64,000 bases of DNA from contig CAZAGI010000040.1 in NCBI GenBank assembly GCA_964484765.1, positions 4,269 to 68,268 of the forward strand. The letters are read 5' to 3'. Both the position numbers and the translations under genes were made by a program. Every line of letters begins with the position of its first letter. Position 1 is the first letter of the stretch. The notes under the pieces are model-generated. The model saw only the letters and a program-made list of their open reading frames with translations, made no database searches and was not told where the DNA came from. Source of the stretch: DSVQ01 sp964484765. Lineage in GTDB: Bacteria; Planctomycetota; Planctomycetia; Planctomycetales; Planctomycetaceae. Positions 17,308-28,841 of the stretch are shown one piece after another.

Positions 17308-20300
17308 ATGACGCACTTCAAGCACTGGCTTTTCGCCGCGGGAATCTTGGCACTGGGCGGCATGTGGTGGGCTGTCGCGGAAGACGGCCCGGGAGAAGCC
17401 GGGATGCGGGCCACCGCTGAAAAGCAATTCAAAGCTGGAAACTTCAAAGACGCTTACGGCCTCTACAAAAAACTGGTGCAGAATCCCGAAACGTCGGCGG
17501 ACGCTGTGCCACGCGATCTTTCCACCGCGGTTGACTGCCTGAACAACCTGGGTGACATCGCCGAGTGGGATATTCTCGTTGAAACCGCGATTTCTGCGCA
17601 CAGCCAGAATTGGAAGCTGCTCCGTCAAGCCGCACTGAACTACCAGCAGGCCAATCACTACGGTTCGATCGTTGCCGGCAAGTTCGTCCGCGGTAACCAG
17701 GGCGGGAGAGGGGAATTTGTCACCTCCACCGATCGCGACCGCGCGCGGGCATTGCAGCTGTTTGCCAGCGCGGTGGAATTGGCGCAAAAGGATACGCCCA
17801 AGCCGGAACTGGCGCGGCTCTATCAGCAGTTCGCCGAGGCCATCGCGATGGATACCATTGGTGCCGATGCGTGGGAGCTGCAAGTCCTGACCGATCTCAA
17901 GGTCCTGCCCGATCTGGAACCCGGATACCGCTGGGGACGTCGCGGCTTCGGAAGGCACGGCGGCAGCACGCGCGGTGCACCGGTCGATGTTGACGGCAAC
18001 CCCGTCTTCTATGGCGTTCCGGCCACGTTCGCCGAGGCGAAATCCGACGGCGAACGTTGGCGGTGGTTGCTGACCAACGCTGTGGCGAACGATGAAAACC
18101 TCCGCAACGAGATCGAATCGACGTGGGCGGGATTTCTGCATTCGCAATTCGGCGTGCAGACCATGGCCGGTTTCCTGCCGCAGGATGACGACCGCAAAGC
18201 CGACGACGCGACCGGGCCGTTTGCCGTGCACACGTTGAAAGACGACGAAACGTTGGCGCGGTTGGCCACGGGAATCAAGCGGTTTGCATTGCCGGACGAG
18301 TTCAACGCGCTGAAACTCTACAAAGCGATCTCAGGGCGCAGTAAAGACGCCTTCGCCGCGCAGGCCGCAGACATGGTCGCCGGCATTTACGAAGACCGCC
18401 GACAATACGTCGCCGCCGCAACCGCATGGAAATCGGCCCTGGAGAAATTCGGCGACGACAACCATCGCGCGGAACGCCTGCGGCAAATCACGGGCAACTG
18501 GGCGACGTTCGAAAACGTCGTGCTGCAACCCGCCGGCAACGGAGCCACCGTCGATCTACGCTTCCGCAATGCGAAGAAGATCACGTTCACCGCGCATGCC
18601 ATCAAAATCAGCACGCTGCTCGAAGACCTGAAAGCGTACCTGAAATCGAACCCCGCGCAGCTGGACTGGCAGCGGATCAACATCGGTGACATCGGCCATC
18701 GCCTCGTCATTGAAAACCAGACCAAATACCTCGGTGAGAAAACCGCGGAATGGTCCCTCGATCTCGAACCCAAAGCCGAACACGTTGAACGTCTCCTCGC
18801 TGTCACCACACCGTTGCAGAAAGCCGGAGCGTATCTGCTGGTGGGCAAGGTGGACGGAGGCAACACCAGCCGCGTCATTGTGTGGCTCGCCGATACGGCC
18901 ATTGTGCGGAAGCAGCTTGATCAACAGTCGTGGTATTTCGTCGCTGACGCTGTCACGGGGCAGCCTCTCGCGCGGGCCAATGTCGAACTGCTCGGCTGGA
19001 AGCAGGAGCAACTCCGCCCGAACCAGAACAACTACCGCGTGGTCGTCAAAAACTTCTCCGAGTCCACCGACGCGAACGGACAAATCCGGCTCGGGAATAA
19101 TCGGCAGCCGGCGGATCATCAATGGCTCGCCGTCGCGCGGACCGACGCCGGACGGCTGGCATACCTCGGCTTCACCGGCGTGTGGTACGGGCAGTATCAC
19201 GACCAGCAATATCGCGAAACAAAAATCTACACGATCACCGACCGTCCGGTTTATCGGCCCGAACAAACGGTGCAATACAAGTTCTGGGTGGGTGATGCGC
19301 GGTACGACCAGCCGGATGTTTCGCCGTATGCGAAACAGCAATTCACCGTGATGCTCACCAATCCGAAGGGGGAAACGGTCTTCGAGAAGCCGATGGTGAG
19401 CGACGCGTTCGGCGGGATCGAAGGTTCGTATGATTTACCCAAAGACACTCCGCTCGGGGTCTATCACCTGATGCTGAAAGACCGCGGCGGTTCGGGAACC
19501 TTCCGCGTCGAAGAGTACAAGAAGCCCGAGTACGAAGTCACCGTTGAAGCGCCGACGGAACCCGTGCAACTCGGCGAGAAAATCACGGCGACGATCAACG
19601 CGAAGTATTACTTCGGCGGTGCGGTCACCCGGGCCAAGGTGAAGTACAAGGTCGAACGATCACAGCACACGGCCCAGTGGTATCCCGGCGGACGGTGGGA
19701 CTGGTTCTATGGCAAGGGCTACTGGTGGTTCGCACCAGACTACAGTTGGTACCCCGGCTGGAGCAGTTGGGGCTGCGTGCGACCCTATCCGTGGTGGTGG
19801 AACCGCGGGCCGGAACAACCGGAAATCGTCGCTGAACAGGAAGTCGACATCGGCGAAGACGGCACGGTGAAGGTCGAAATCGACACACTCGCCGCGAAAG
19901 AAATCCACGGCGATCAAGACCATTCGTACTCAATCACCGCGGAAGTGGTGGACGATTCCCGTCGCACCATCGTCGGCGCGGGAAAAGTGCTCGTCGCCCG
20001 TAAACCGTTCAAGGTCTTCGCGTGGGTCGACCGCGGCCATTACAAAATCGGCGACACCGTCAAAGCGAATTTCTCGGCGTACACGCTCGACCAGAAACCG
20101 GTCAGCGGCAAAGGCAAGCTGACGTTGTACTCCATCAAATACAATGACGCCGGGGAACCGAACGAAACCGTCGTGAGCACGTGGGATCTCAACACCGATG
20201 AACAGGGCCAGGCGGCCCAGCAGTTCGCAGCGTCCGCAGCGGGACAGTATCGGTTGTCGTATACGGTGACCGACGCGAAAGACCACGCCATTGAAGGGGG

Positions 20301-23300
20301 CTACGTCTTCAACGTCCTCGGCCAGGGTTTCGACGGCCGCGAATTCCGCTTCAATGATCTCGAACTGATCACTGACAAGCGCGAATACGCCCCCGGTGAA
20401 AAGGTGCGGTTGCTGGTGTCGACCAAACGGCCCGATAGCGCCGTCGTGCTGTTCCTGCGGCCGTCGAATGGCATCGCGCTGCCGCCGCAGATCGTGCGGA
20501 TCAACGGCAAAAGTTCCGTGCAGGAAATCGCCGTCGTGCAGAAGGACATGCCCAACTTCTTCATTGAGGCGTTCACGATCGCCAACGGCAAGTATCACGA
20601 AGAAGTCCGCGAGATCATCGTCCCCCCCGAGAAGCGCGTGATCAACGTCGAGGTGAAGCCATCGCAGGTGGAGTATCGCCCCGGCCAGGCCGCAACGATG
20701 CAGGTGAAGTTGACCGATGACAAGGGGAAACCATTCGTCGGTTCGACGGTGCTGACGGTGTATGACCGCAGCATCGATTACATCGCCGGCGAATCAACAA
20801 TCCCCGAAATCCGTGAGTTCTTCTGGAAATGGCGGCGGTCGCATTACCCGCGGCATGAAACGAATCTGAGTTTCGGCAGTTGGAATATTCTGAAGCCGAA
20901 TGAAACCGGCATGAGCACGCTGGGGGCGTTTGGTGAAGTCGGCGTACTGATGGAAGCGACTCAAGCGGGCGCCCCGCGTGTCAGGCGGTTCCAAAACTTG
21001 GACCGCACGAAAATGATGGCGGATGGAGCCATGCCTGCGGCTCCCATGGCGGCCGCGGCGCCGATGGAGATGGCGGACTCCGCTGCATCTGCACCAGGCG
21101 GATTTGGTGGCGGGTCTGGCGCGGTTGCCATGGTCGAACCGACCGTGCGTTCCAACTTCGCCGACACCGCGTTCTGGACGGGCAGCCTCACCACCGACGC
21201 GGACGGCTTCGCCGAAGTGAAGTTCGATATGCCCGAAAATCTTACCGGCTGGAAGGTGAAAGCGTGGGCGCTCGGTGCAGGAACCAAGGTCGGCGAAGGC
21301 TCGACCGAAGTCACCACGAAGAAGAATCTCCTCGTTCGCTTGCAGGCCCCGCGGTTTTTCGTCGAGAAAGATGAAGTGGTTCTCTCGGCAATCGTGCACA
21401 ACGATCTCGCCACGGAGAAAACCGTCCGCGTGGTCCTTGAATGTGAAGGGGGCACGCTACTGCCGCTGTCGGACAATGTCGAGGTCGCCGTGAATGATCC
21501 CAAATGGTCATTGCCCAGCGAGATCGTCATCCCGGCGAGCGGAAAACAGCGCGTCGACTGGCGCGTGAAAGTCGTGCGGGAAGGTTCCGCCATCGTCCGC
21601 ATGAAAGCGCTGACCGATGAAGAATCGGACGCGATGCAGATGACCTTCCCGGTCTATGTGCACGGGATGCTCAAGACGGAATCGCACTCCGGCGCGATTC
21701 GTGCCGCCGATGCGACCGGAAGTGTGAAACTTAATGTGCCCAAGGAACGGCGGATCAATGAGTCGCGGCTCGAAGCCCGGTTCTCGCCGACGCTCGCCGG
21801 GGCAATGGTCGACGCCTTGCCGTATCTGGTCGAGTATCCCTACGGCTGCACCGAACAGACATTGAACCGCTTCCTGCCGACGGTGATCACGCAGCGGATT
21901 CTGCAACGGATGCAGCTCGATCTGGCGGCGATCCGGGACAAACGAACGAACCTCAACGCCCAGGAACTCGGCGACCCGGCGGATCGCGCGAAGCAATGGA
22001 AACGCTTCGACCGCAATCCGGTGTTCGATGCGGATGAAGTTGCCACGATGGTGAAAGACGGCGTGGAACGACTCACCGCGATGCAACTCACCGACGGCGG
22101 GTGGGGCTGGTTCAGCGGCTACGGCGAACATTCGTCTCCGCATACCACAGCGACCGTGGTGCATGGCTTGCAGATCGCGGCGCAGAACGATGTCGCACTC
22201 GTGCCGGGTGTGTTGGATAAGGGCATTGCGTGGCTCAAGCGGTATCAGGACGAGCAGGTGCAACTCATCCAGCGCGCCGCAACCAAGCCGAAAGACGGCC
22301 GGTGGAAAGAACGGGCCGATGCGACCGATGCGCTGGTTTACATGATCCTCGTCGATGCCGATATCGCCAATGCCGAGATGAACGAATTCCTGTTCCGCGA
22401 CCGCATCGAACTGCCGGTGTATGCCAAGGCGGTGTTCGGTCTCGCGCTGCAGAAGCAGCAACACGCCGAGAAACTCGCAACGGTGATGGAGAACATCGGC
22501 CAGTTCCTCGAACAGGACGACGAGAATCAGACAGCGTACCTCAAGCTGCCGGAGAACAACTGGTGGTGGTACTGGTACGGCTCGACCATGGAAGCCAATG
22601 CGTACTACCTCAAATTGCTGACGCGAGTGAATCCTCAGGACGAAAAAGCGTCGCGGTTGGTGAAATATCTGCTCAACAACCGCAAGCACGGTACCTACTG
22701 GAACAGCACCCGCGACACCGGCCTGTGCATTGAAGCCCTCGCGGAATATCTCGTCGCCAGTGGCGAAGCGGAACCGAACCTCACGATCGAAGTCTGGCTC
22801 GACGGCAAGAAGCAGAAGGAAGTCACCGTCGACAAGTCGAACCTCTTCTCGTTCGATAATTCGTTCGTCGTGATGGGCGACGCCGTCACCGACGGCGAGC
22901 ACACGCTGGAATTCCGGAAGCAGGGACAGGGGCCGCTGTACTTCAATGCGTACCTCACCAACTTCACGTTGGAAGACCACATCGAAAAAGCCGGTCTCGA
23001 AGTGAAAGTGCAGCGCAAGTATTACAAGTTGACCCGCGTCGATAAGGAAGTGGACGCCGCCGGAAGTCGCGGCCAGGCGGTGAAAGAAAAGGTGGAAAAA
23101 TATGATCGCACGGAACTCGAAAACCTCGCATCGGTCACCAGCGGCGATCTCGTAGAAGTGGAATTCGAAATCGACAGCAAGAACGATTACGAGTACCTGG
23201 TCTTCGAGGACATGAAAGCCTCCGGCTTCGAGCCGGTCGATATCCGCAGCGGTTATGCGGGGAACTCGCTCGGGGCCTACGTCGAATACCGTGATGAACG

Positions 23301-23472
23301 CGTCGCGTTCTTCGTCCGCCAGTTGCCGCGCGGCAAGCATTCCATGAAGTATCGCCTGCGAGCCGAGATTCCGGGCAAGTTCAGCGCGCTGCCCACCAAG
23401 GCGTCCGCGATGTACGCCCCGGAATTGCGCGGGAATTCAGACGAGCTCAAGCTGCAGATTGTGGATCGCTGA
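17308..23472 (+). CDS. Large bacterial alpha-2-macroglobulin family protein with thioester motif
   Basis: A 2054-residue secreted protein with a signal peptide (MTHFKHWLFAAGILALGGM). A helical TPR-like N-terminal third is followed by macroglobulin domains (TITDRPVYRPEQTVQYKFWV is the typical MG2-like entry). The A2M domain contains AFWTGSLTTDADGFAEVKFD and LTGWKVKAWALGAG. The thioester site GCTEQ has Cys at residue 1514, followed by the helical thioester domain (MQLTDGGWGWFSGYG). Such proteins trap attacking proteases by covalent linkage in the periplasm or at the surface. An unusual insert near residues 790-838 carries 11 Trp in about 45 residues. No pbpC neighbour is present, unlike the enterobacterial arrangement. 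The thioester Cys and following EQ are intact, so covalent trapping is plausible. Confidence 0.93.
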   Translation: MTHFKHWLFAAGILALGGMWWAVAEDGPGEAGMRATAEKQFKAGNFKDAYGLYKKLVQNPETSADAVPRDLSTAVDCLNNLGDIAEWDILVETAISAHSQNWKLLRQAALNYQQANHYGSIVAGKFVRGNQGGRGEFVTSTDRDRARALQLFASAVELAQKDTPKPELARLYQQFAEAIAMDTIGADAWELQVLTDLKVLPDLEPGYRWGRRGFGRHGGSTRGAPVDVDGNPVFYGVPATFAEAKSDGERWRWLLTNAVANDENLRNEIESTWAGFLHSQFGVQTMAGFLPQDDDRKADDATGPFAVHTLKDDETLARLATGIKRFALPDEFNALKLYKAISGRSKDAFAAQAADMVAGIYEDRRQYVAAATAWKSALEKFGDDNHRAERLRQITGNWATFENVVLQPAGNGATVDLRFRNAKKITFTAHAIKISTLLEDLKAYLKSNPAQLDWQRINIGDIGHRLVIENQTKYLGEKTAEWSLDLEPKAEHVERLLAVTTPLQKAGAYLLVGKVDGGNTSRVIVWLADTAIVRKQLDQQSWYFVADAVTGQPLARANVELLGWKQEQLRPNQNNYRVVVKNFSESTDANGQIRLGNNRQPADHQWLAVARTDAGRLAYLGFTGVWYGQYHDQQYRETKIYTITDRPVYRPEQTVQYKFWVGDARYDQPDVSPYAKQQFTVMLTNPKGETVFEKPMVSDAFGGIEGSYDLPKDTPLGVYHLMLKDRGGSGTFRVEEYKKPEYEVTVEAPTEPVQLGEKITATINAKYYFGGAVTRAKVKYKVERSQHTAQWYPGGRWDWFYGKGYWWFAPDYSWYPGWSSWGCVRPYPWWWNRGPEQPEIVAEQEVDIGEDGTVKVEIDTLAAKEIHGDQDHSYSITAEVVDDSRRTIVGAGKVLVARKPFKVFAWVDRGHYKIGDTVKANFSAYTLDQKPVSGKGKLTLYSIKYNDAGEPNETVVSTWDLNTDEQGQAAQQFAASAAGQYRLSYTVTDAKDHAIEGGYVFNVLGQGFDGREFRFNDLELITDKREYAPGEKVRLLVSTKRPDSAVVLFLRPSNGIALPPQIVRINGKSSVQEIAVVQKDMPNFFIEAFTIANGKYHEEVREIIVPPEKRVINVEVKPSQVEYRPGQAATMQVKLTDDKGKPFVGSTVLTVYDRSIDYIAGESTIPEIREFFWKWRRSHYPRHETNLSFGSWNILKPNETGMSTLGAFGEVGVLMEATQAGAPRVRRFQNLDRTKMMADGAMPAAPMAAAAPMEMADSAASAPGGFGGGSGAVAMVEPTVRSNFADTAFWTGSLTTDADGFAEVKFDMPENLTGWKVKAWALGAGTKVGEGSTEVTTKKNLLVRLQAPRFFVEKDEVVLSAIVHNDLATEKTVRVVLECEGGTLLPLSDNVEVAVNDPKWSLPSEIVIPASGKQRVDWRVKVVREGSAIVRMKALTDEESDAMQMTFPVYVHGMLKTESHSGAIRAADATGSVKLNVPKERRINESRLEARFSPTLAGAMVDALPYLVEYPYGCTEQTLNRFLPTVITQRILQRMQLDLAAIRDKRTNLNAQELGDPADRAKQWKRFDRNPVFDADEVATMVKDGVERLTAMQLTDGGWGWFSGYGEHSSPHTTATVVHGLQIAAQNDVALVPGVLDKGIAWLKRYQDEQVQLIQRAATKPKDGRWKERADATDALVYMILVDADIANAEMNEFLFRDRIELPVYAKAVFGLALQKQQHAEKLATVMENIGQFLEQDDENQTAYLKLPENNWWWYWYGSTMEANAYYLKLLTRVNPQDEKASRLVKYLLNNRKHGTYWNSTRDTGLCIEALAEYLVASGEAEPNLTIEVWLDGKKQKEVTVDKSNLFSFDNSFVVMGDAVTDGEHTLEFRKQGQGPLYFNAYLTNFTLEDHIEKAGLEVKVQRKYYKLTRVDKEVDAAGSRGQAVKEKVEKYDRTELENLASVTSGDLVEVEFEIDSKNDYEYLVFEDMKASGFEPVDIRSGYAGNSLGAYVEYRDERVAFFVRQLPRGKHSMKYRLRAEIPGKFSALPTKASAMYAPELRGNSDELKLQIVDR

Positions 23473-23496
23473 ATTTGTCTGGACGAAGCATGCGCC

Positions 23497-25487
23497 TCAA
23501 TCGACATAGACAAATTCATTGAAATTCAACAGCGCATGACACAGGTCGTGCCAGGCCGAGAGTTCATCGGGTTCGTTCGACAGCAGCGCTTCGGCGGCGG
23601 TGATTTCTTCCGGGGATGCCGGCCGACCCAGCGCGAGCCGATAAGCCAGATCAATCCGTGCGCGCGACGTGACCGATTCCGTGAGGACGCGGTGTGCGAA
23701 GGTCCGGGCGGCAGCGCGCACGAACTCGGAATTCAACAGATGCAGCGCCTGCGGAGCAATCGTCGATTGATTGCGCCGCGAACAGCTCAGGTTGGTGTCG
23801 GGCTTGTCGAACGCTTCCAGCAAGGGCAGGCGAAGGTTGCGGCGGGCGAACAGATAGATGCTGCGGCGCGTGTGTTCGCTCGCGTCTTTGGTGACCGGCC
23901 ACTGGCCTTTCAGCAACGTCGAAGCGACATCGGCTGGCAGAGGCGGCAACACACCCGCACCGGCAGCTTTGTGGTTGAGTTCTCCGGAGACTGCCAGCAG
24001 CGTATCGCGGATCGCCTCCCCCTGCAGGCGCTGTCGCGAGAAGCGTCCCAGGTAACGGTTCGTGCGGTCCGCCGCAGTGAGCCGCTGCCACAGCCGCCGA
24101 TGTTCATTATGTTCACCCAGCGTTCCCGTGTTTTGTTCGCGCGGATAGCTCGCCAGTCGAAAGACGGTCGAGGTCACGATCAGACGCTGTAATGCTCGCA
24201 GATCCCAACCACTGTCCATGAACTCGGCGGCGAGCCAGTCCAGCAGTTCAGGGTGAGAAACGTCATCGCCTCCCCAGCCGAAATCACTGGCGGTGGACCG
24301 CAATCCAGCACCGAAATGTTCCTGCCAGACGCGGTTGACCAGCACTCGCGCGGTGAGCGGCTGACTGCGGCTCGTCAGCCATTCCGCCAGCGCTGTCCGT
24401 CGGCCCGTGCTGCCACTGAGGGCTGTGTTCGCACTGTCAGCGTGCGACATCACCCGCGGGAACTGCGGCATCAACTCCGGTCCCGGCCGGCGGAAATCGC
24501 CACGAATCCACAAATGGCTCGCGGGAATTTCTCCGTCGCGATTCCAGACGACGCGTTCCACCGGCAATTTGCGCGTCGGCTGATCCGGCTTCGCATCGGG
24601 GTCATTCGCTTCCGACTTGGGTTTCACTGGAAAAAGATCAATCGATTCGAAGAACGAACGCAACCGGTAAAAGTCGTGCTGCGAGATCGGATCGACTTTG
24701 TGGTGATGGCATTCGGCGCATTCAAAATGCAGTCCAAGGAAGACTTCGCCGACATTCGCGGTCATGCCGTTAAAAAAAATGTGACGACGTTCTTCCTGCG
24801 AGTTGAGGTCGGGCATATCGGGGCCGGCGAGCAGATATCCCGTCGCAATGCGGTGTGAATCAGCTTCCGGGACGAGTTCATCCGCGGCCAGCTGCAGTTT
24901 TACGAATTGATCGAACGGCAGATTGGCATTGAAGGCATTGATCACCCAGTCGCGATACCGCCAGGCTTCCGGTCGCACCAGGTCGTGTTCGAAACCATCG
25001 GTCTCGGCGAAACGGACCAGATCGAGCCAATGCTGAGCCCAGTGTTCGCCGTGCGCGGGAGACGCCAGAAGCCGCTCGACGACTTCCGCATACGCGGCGT
25101 CGGGATCGTCTGCGGTTTCGAATGCGATCTGCTCGGCGGGTGTCGGCGGCAACCCCGTAAGCAGGAATGTGACCCGGCGCAGCAGCGTCGTGCGATCCGC
25201 GGGCTCGACAGGAGCAAGGCCTTCCTGCCGCAGCCGTGAGAGAATGAAGCGATCGATCGGGTTGCGCGACCAGTGATCTTCGGCGGTCTCCGGGACCATG
25301 GGCCGTTGCACGGGTTGGTACGCCCAGTAATCGCGGTCAACCTGACTCAGTGGCGGTTCCGTCAACGCCGGGTCGGTTGCCGGCTCTGCAGCATTCAGGC
25401 CTACGACGACTGCCGCGATGCTTGTGGCGAAGAGCAGAGCACCGGCCAACCGCGCGCACAGCTTCGCCAACCTGTGCGTTACTGTGA

Positions 25488-25491
<4 letters not shown>
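23497..25491 (-). CDS. PSD1 family protein (DUF1549 plus DUF1553), secreted
   Basis: A 664-residue protein with a signal sequence (LCARLAGALLFATSIAAVVV). The DUF1549 part at about 70-290 contains NPIDRFILSRLRQEGLAPVE and FLLTGLPPTPAE; the ECAECHHHKVDPI motif is a CxxCH heme-like site. DUF1553 follows from about 350 to 650 (ALAEWLTSRSQPLTARVLVN). No separate cytochrome c (PSCyt1) domain precedes it. The gene overlaps the start of the upstream DUF1501 gene by 4 bp (ATGA at 25488-25491), the classic PSD1-DUF1501 pairing of planctomycetes. The function of these abundant pairs is not established; roles in polysaccharide handling have been proposed from genome context. The CxxCH could bind heme c. 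Confidence 0.9.
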
Positions 25492-26882
<1,391 letters not shown>

Positions 26883-27020
26883 GATCGACCCCCAGGGAAC
26901 GCATGAGGAAGTGCCGAATCGGCGCGAAAAACGCCCGATCCGAAATCATACCCGATGGAGTGCCCGGAGAGGAACACATTTGCGCTGGGCAATGCGTGTT
27001 CGCGACATTTTCTGAGCGAT

Positions 27021-27148
27021 GTTGTGCGCGGGTCTCCTGACCCCGCACTCCTTTGGACCGAAGGTCTCCTCCGGGAAGGTAGCGAACTGCAAGTCGCTGG
27101 AGACCTGCGGTCGCACGATTGTGCGGGGTCGGGAGACCCGCGCACAAC
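27021..27148. repeat. Long intergenic inverted repeat (28-bp arms, nested inner stem)
   Basis: Left arm 27021-27048 and right arm 27121-27148 are reverse complements over 28 bp with one mismatch (core GCGCGGGTCTC / GAGACCCGCGC). Inside, AGGTCTCC at 27062-27069 pairs with GGAGACCT at 27099-27106. The whole 128-bp unit could fold as one cruciform or RNA hairpin. It sits upstream of the DUF1501-PSD1 operon and just past the end of the MATE gene. It looks like a member of a dispersed palindromic repeat family. Confidence 0.8.
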
Positions 27149-27166
27149 TGAGACAAACCCTAAAGA

Positions 27167-28621
27167 TTACCCTTCCACGAGCACCGGCTTTGCTGCCGTA
27201 GTCGGTTCAATCGTCGCGTTCACCACGCTGTCATCGCGGTGAATGACGTTCATATGACGCCATTGGCCTTGCATGAAGCGGGCGCAGTAACCGAAGCCGA
27301 GAACGATCACATAGATCGCGCAGTACGTCCAACTGAGATACAACTGCGCTCCCCACATCCGCCATGTCAGATACGTGGGCAACACCAGTCCCAGCCACAC
27401 GGTGAAGAACCCGAACCACATCGCGAACTTGGTATCGCCCGCACCGCGGATCGCTGAACCGAAGATGATCGCCATCGCGTCGAAGAATGAATAAATCGCC
27501 ACGAACCGCAGCAGGATTGTGACCGTCTGCTGTGTTCCCGCGAATTCTTCCGGCTCGGCGAAAAGGGAGTAGGGCAGAACCAGCACGTGTGGCAGTCCGA
27601 CGTAAATCACGCCGGCCGCGAGCATATACCCGCAACCGACGATCACCCCTTTCCACGTGGATTCCGCCGCGAGATCGGGCCGCTTCTCGCCGATCCGTTG
27701 CCCCACCAGTGTCGATACGGCGATGCCGAGTCCCACCACGGGAATGAATGCCAGTGTGTTGAGGTTGAACGCGAGATTCGTCGCCGCGAGTTCTTTGGGA
27801 TCACTCCAGCCGATGATCATGATGAAAGCCGCGAAGCCCGCGACGTCGATCAGAAACTGCAGCCCACTCGGTCCGCCGAACTTCAACAGGTCGAGAAACA
27901 AGCCGCGATCAAACCGCCACGCCGTGTGGATGGGGTACAACCGTAGCACGCGTTGACGAAACAGCAGTCCGAGAAAAATGCCGCAGGCGAGGATGCTGCC
28001 GAGGACGTCGGTCATCGCCGCACCGGCAATTTCCCAGCGGGGAATTGGTCCCCAGCCGAAGATGAATGCATAGTCCAGAACGGCATTGATGGCGACACAG
28101 ACGATGTTGACCGCCAGCACCGTCCGTGTTTCACCCCGGCCAGTGAAGAACGCGGACAGCACCGTCTGCATGATGGCGGGAATGCCGCCCCAGCAGAGCC
28201 ATCGGAAATAAATCGCTTCCTGCCTCGCGACTTCCGGCGCATGGCCGATGTAATCAAAAATCGTTTGCGACCAGGGAGACATCAGCGTCAGCAACGCCCC
28301 GGCAAAAACAGCAAAATAGAGTCCCTGCCAGACTGCCGCGGCGACGCGCTCGGGCTTTCCGGCACCGTCGTATTGAGCCACGAAGGTATTGACGTAGGAA
28401 GCCACACCGAATGGCAGGCTCAAGCACGTCCAGTACAGAATCCCGGCGGGCAACGCCGCCGCGAGCGCACTTTCATCCAGCCATGTCACGAACATGCGAT
28501 CGATCACATGCATGATCGATTGCGTGCCGGAACTCATCATCATCGGAAGCGCAATCGCCAGTAGCTCGGCGTAGCCGCCGGGGCGATGCGGTGAAGACTT
28601 TAACAACGGTGTGTCTCGCAA
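27167..28621 (-). CDS. MATE family multidrug/metabolite efflux transporter
   Basis: A 484-residue polytopic membrane protein with about 12 hydrophobic segments in two similar halves, the MATE layout. Supporting segments are GYAELLAIALPMMMSSGTQS (TM1), VASYVNTFVAQYDGAG at the TM2-TM3 region, AINAVLDYAFIFGWG, GLGIAVSTLVGQRIGEKRPD in the second half, and IIFGSAIRGAGDTKFAMW. MATE proteins export cationic drugs or metabolites by Na+ or H+ antiport. The first usable start is a TTG at 28621, because an in-frame stop lies just upstream; there is no good Shine-Dalgarno sequence, so the start is uncertain. It stands alone between the inverted repeat and a hairpin at 28673. Confidence 0.9.
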   Translation of the reverse strand: MRDTPLLKSSPHRPGGYAELLAIALPMMMSSGTQSIMHVIDRMFVTWLDESALAAALPAGILYWTCLSLPFGVASYVNTFVAQYDGAGKPERVAAAVWQGLYFAVFAGALLTLMSPWSQTIFDYIGHAPEVARQEAIYFRWLCWGGIPAIMQTVLSAFFTGRGETRTVLAVNIVCVAINAVLDYAFIFGWGPIPRWEIAGAAMTDVLGSILACGIFLGLLFRQRVLRLYPIHTAWRFDRGLFLDLLKFGGPSGLQFLIDVAGFAAFIMIIGWSDPKELAATNLAFNLNTLAFIPVVGLGIAVSTLVGQRIGEKRPDLAAESTWKGVIVGCGYMLAAGVIYVGLPHVLVLPYSLFAEPEEFAGTQQTVTILLRFVAIYSFFDAMAIIFGSAIRGAGDTKFAMWFGFFTVWLGLVLPTYLTWRMWGAQLYLSWTYCAIYVIVLGFGYCARFMQGQWRHMNVIHRDDSVVNATIEPTTAAKPVLVEG

Positions 28622-28672
28622 AGTTCGAATATGCGTTTATGACCACTATCGTCGGCAGCATCAAACCGTACA

Positions 28673-28734
28673 AGCCCGGAGCGCGAGCGACGGGTTTTAC
28701 TCCTTCAAATCACCCGTCGCTCGCGCTCCGGGCT
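28673..28734. terminator. Perfect 23-bp-arm hairpin, family A (AGCCCG-RAGCGCRAGCG)
   Basis: Arms 28673-28695 and 28712-28734 are perfect reverse complements (left arm begins AGCCCGGAGCGCGAGCG) around a 16-base loop with T-richer borders. A sister element with the same consensus occurs at 55843. It lies between the divergent MATE and DUF1501 starts, so it is a dispersed palindrome rather than a simple terminator of either gene. Confidence 0.75.
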
Positions 28735-28841
28735 GGTCCATGACATCCGATGGATTATGATGCTCAGATCGAGACCAGAATCGATCCGGACAGTGAACGG
28801 ATTGTGAAGGTTCGCGCTCACCACGAATTCACGGGTTCCTC

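Noticed and set aside
27021..27148. CRISPR or IS element
   Set aside because: Only two inverted arms exist, no spacer series, and no transposase gene is nearby.
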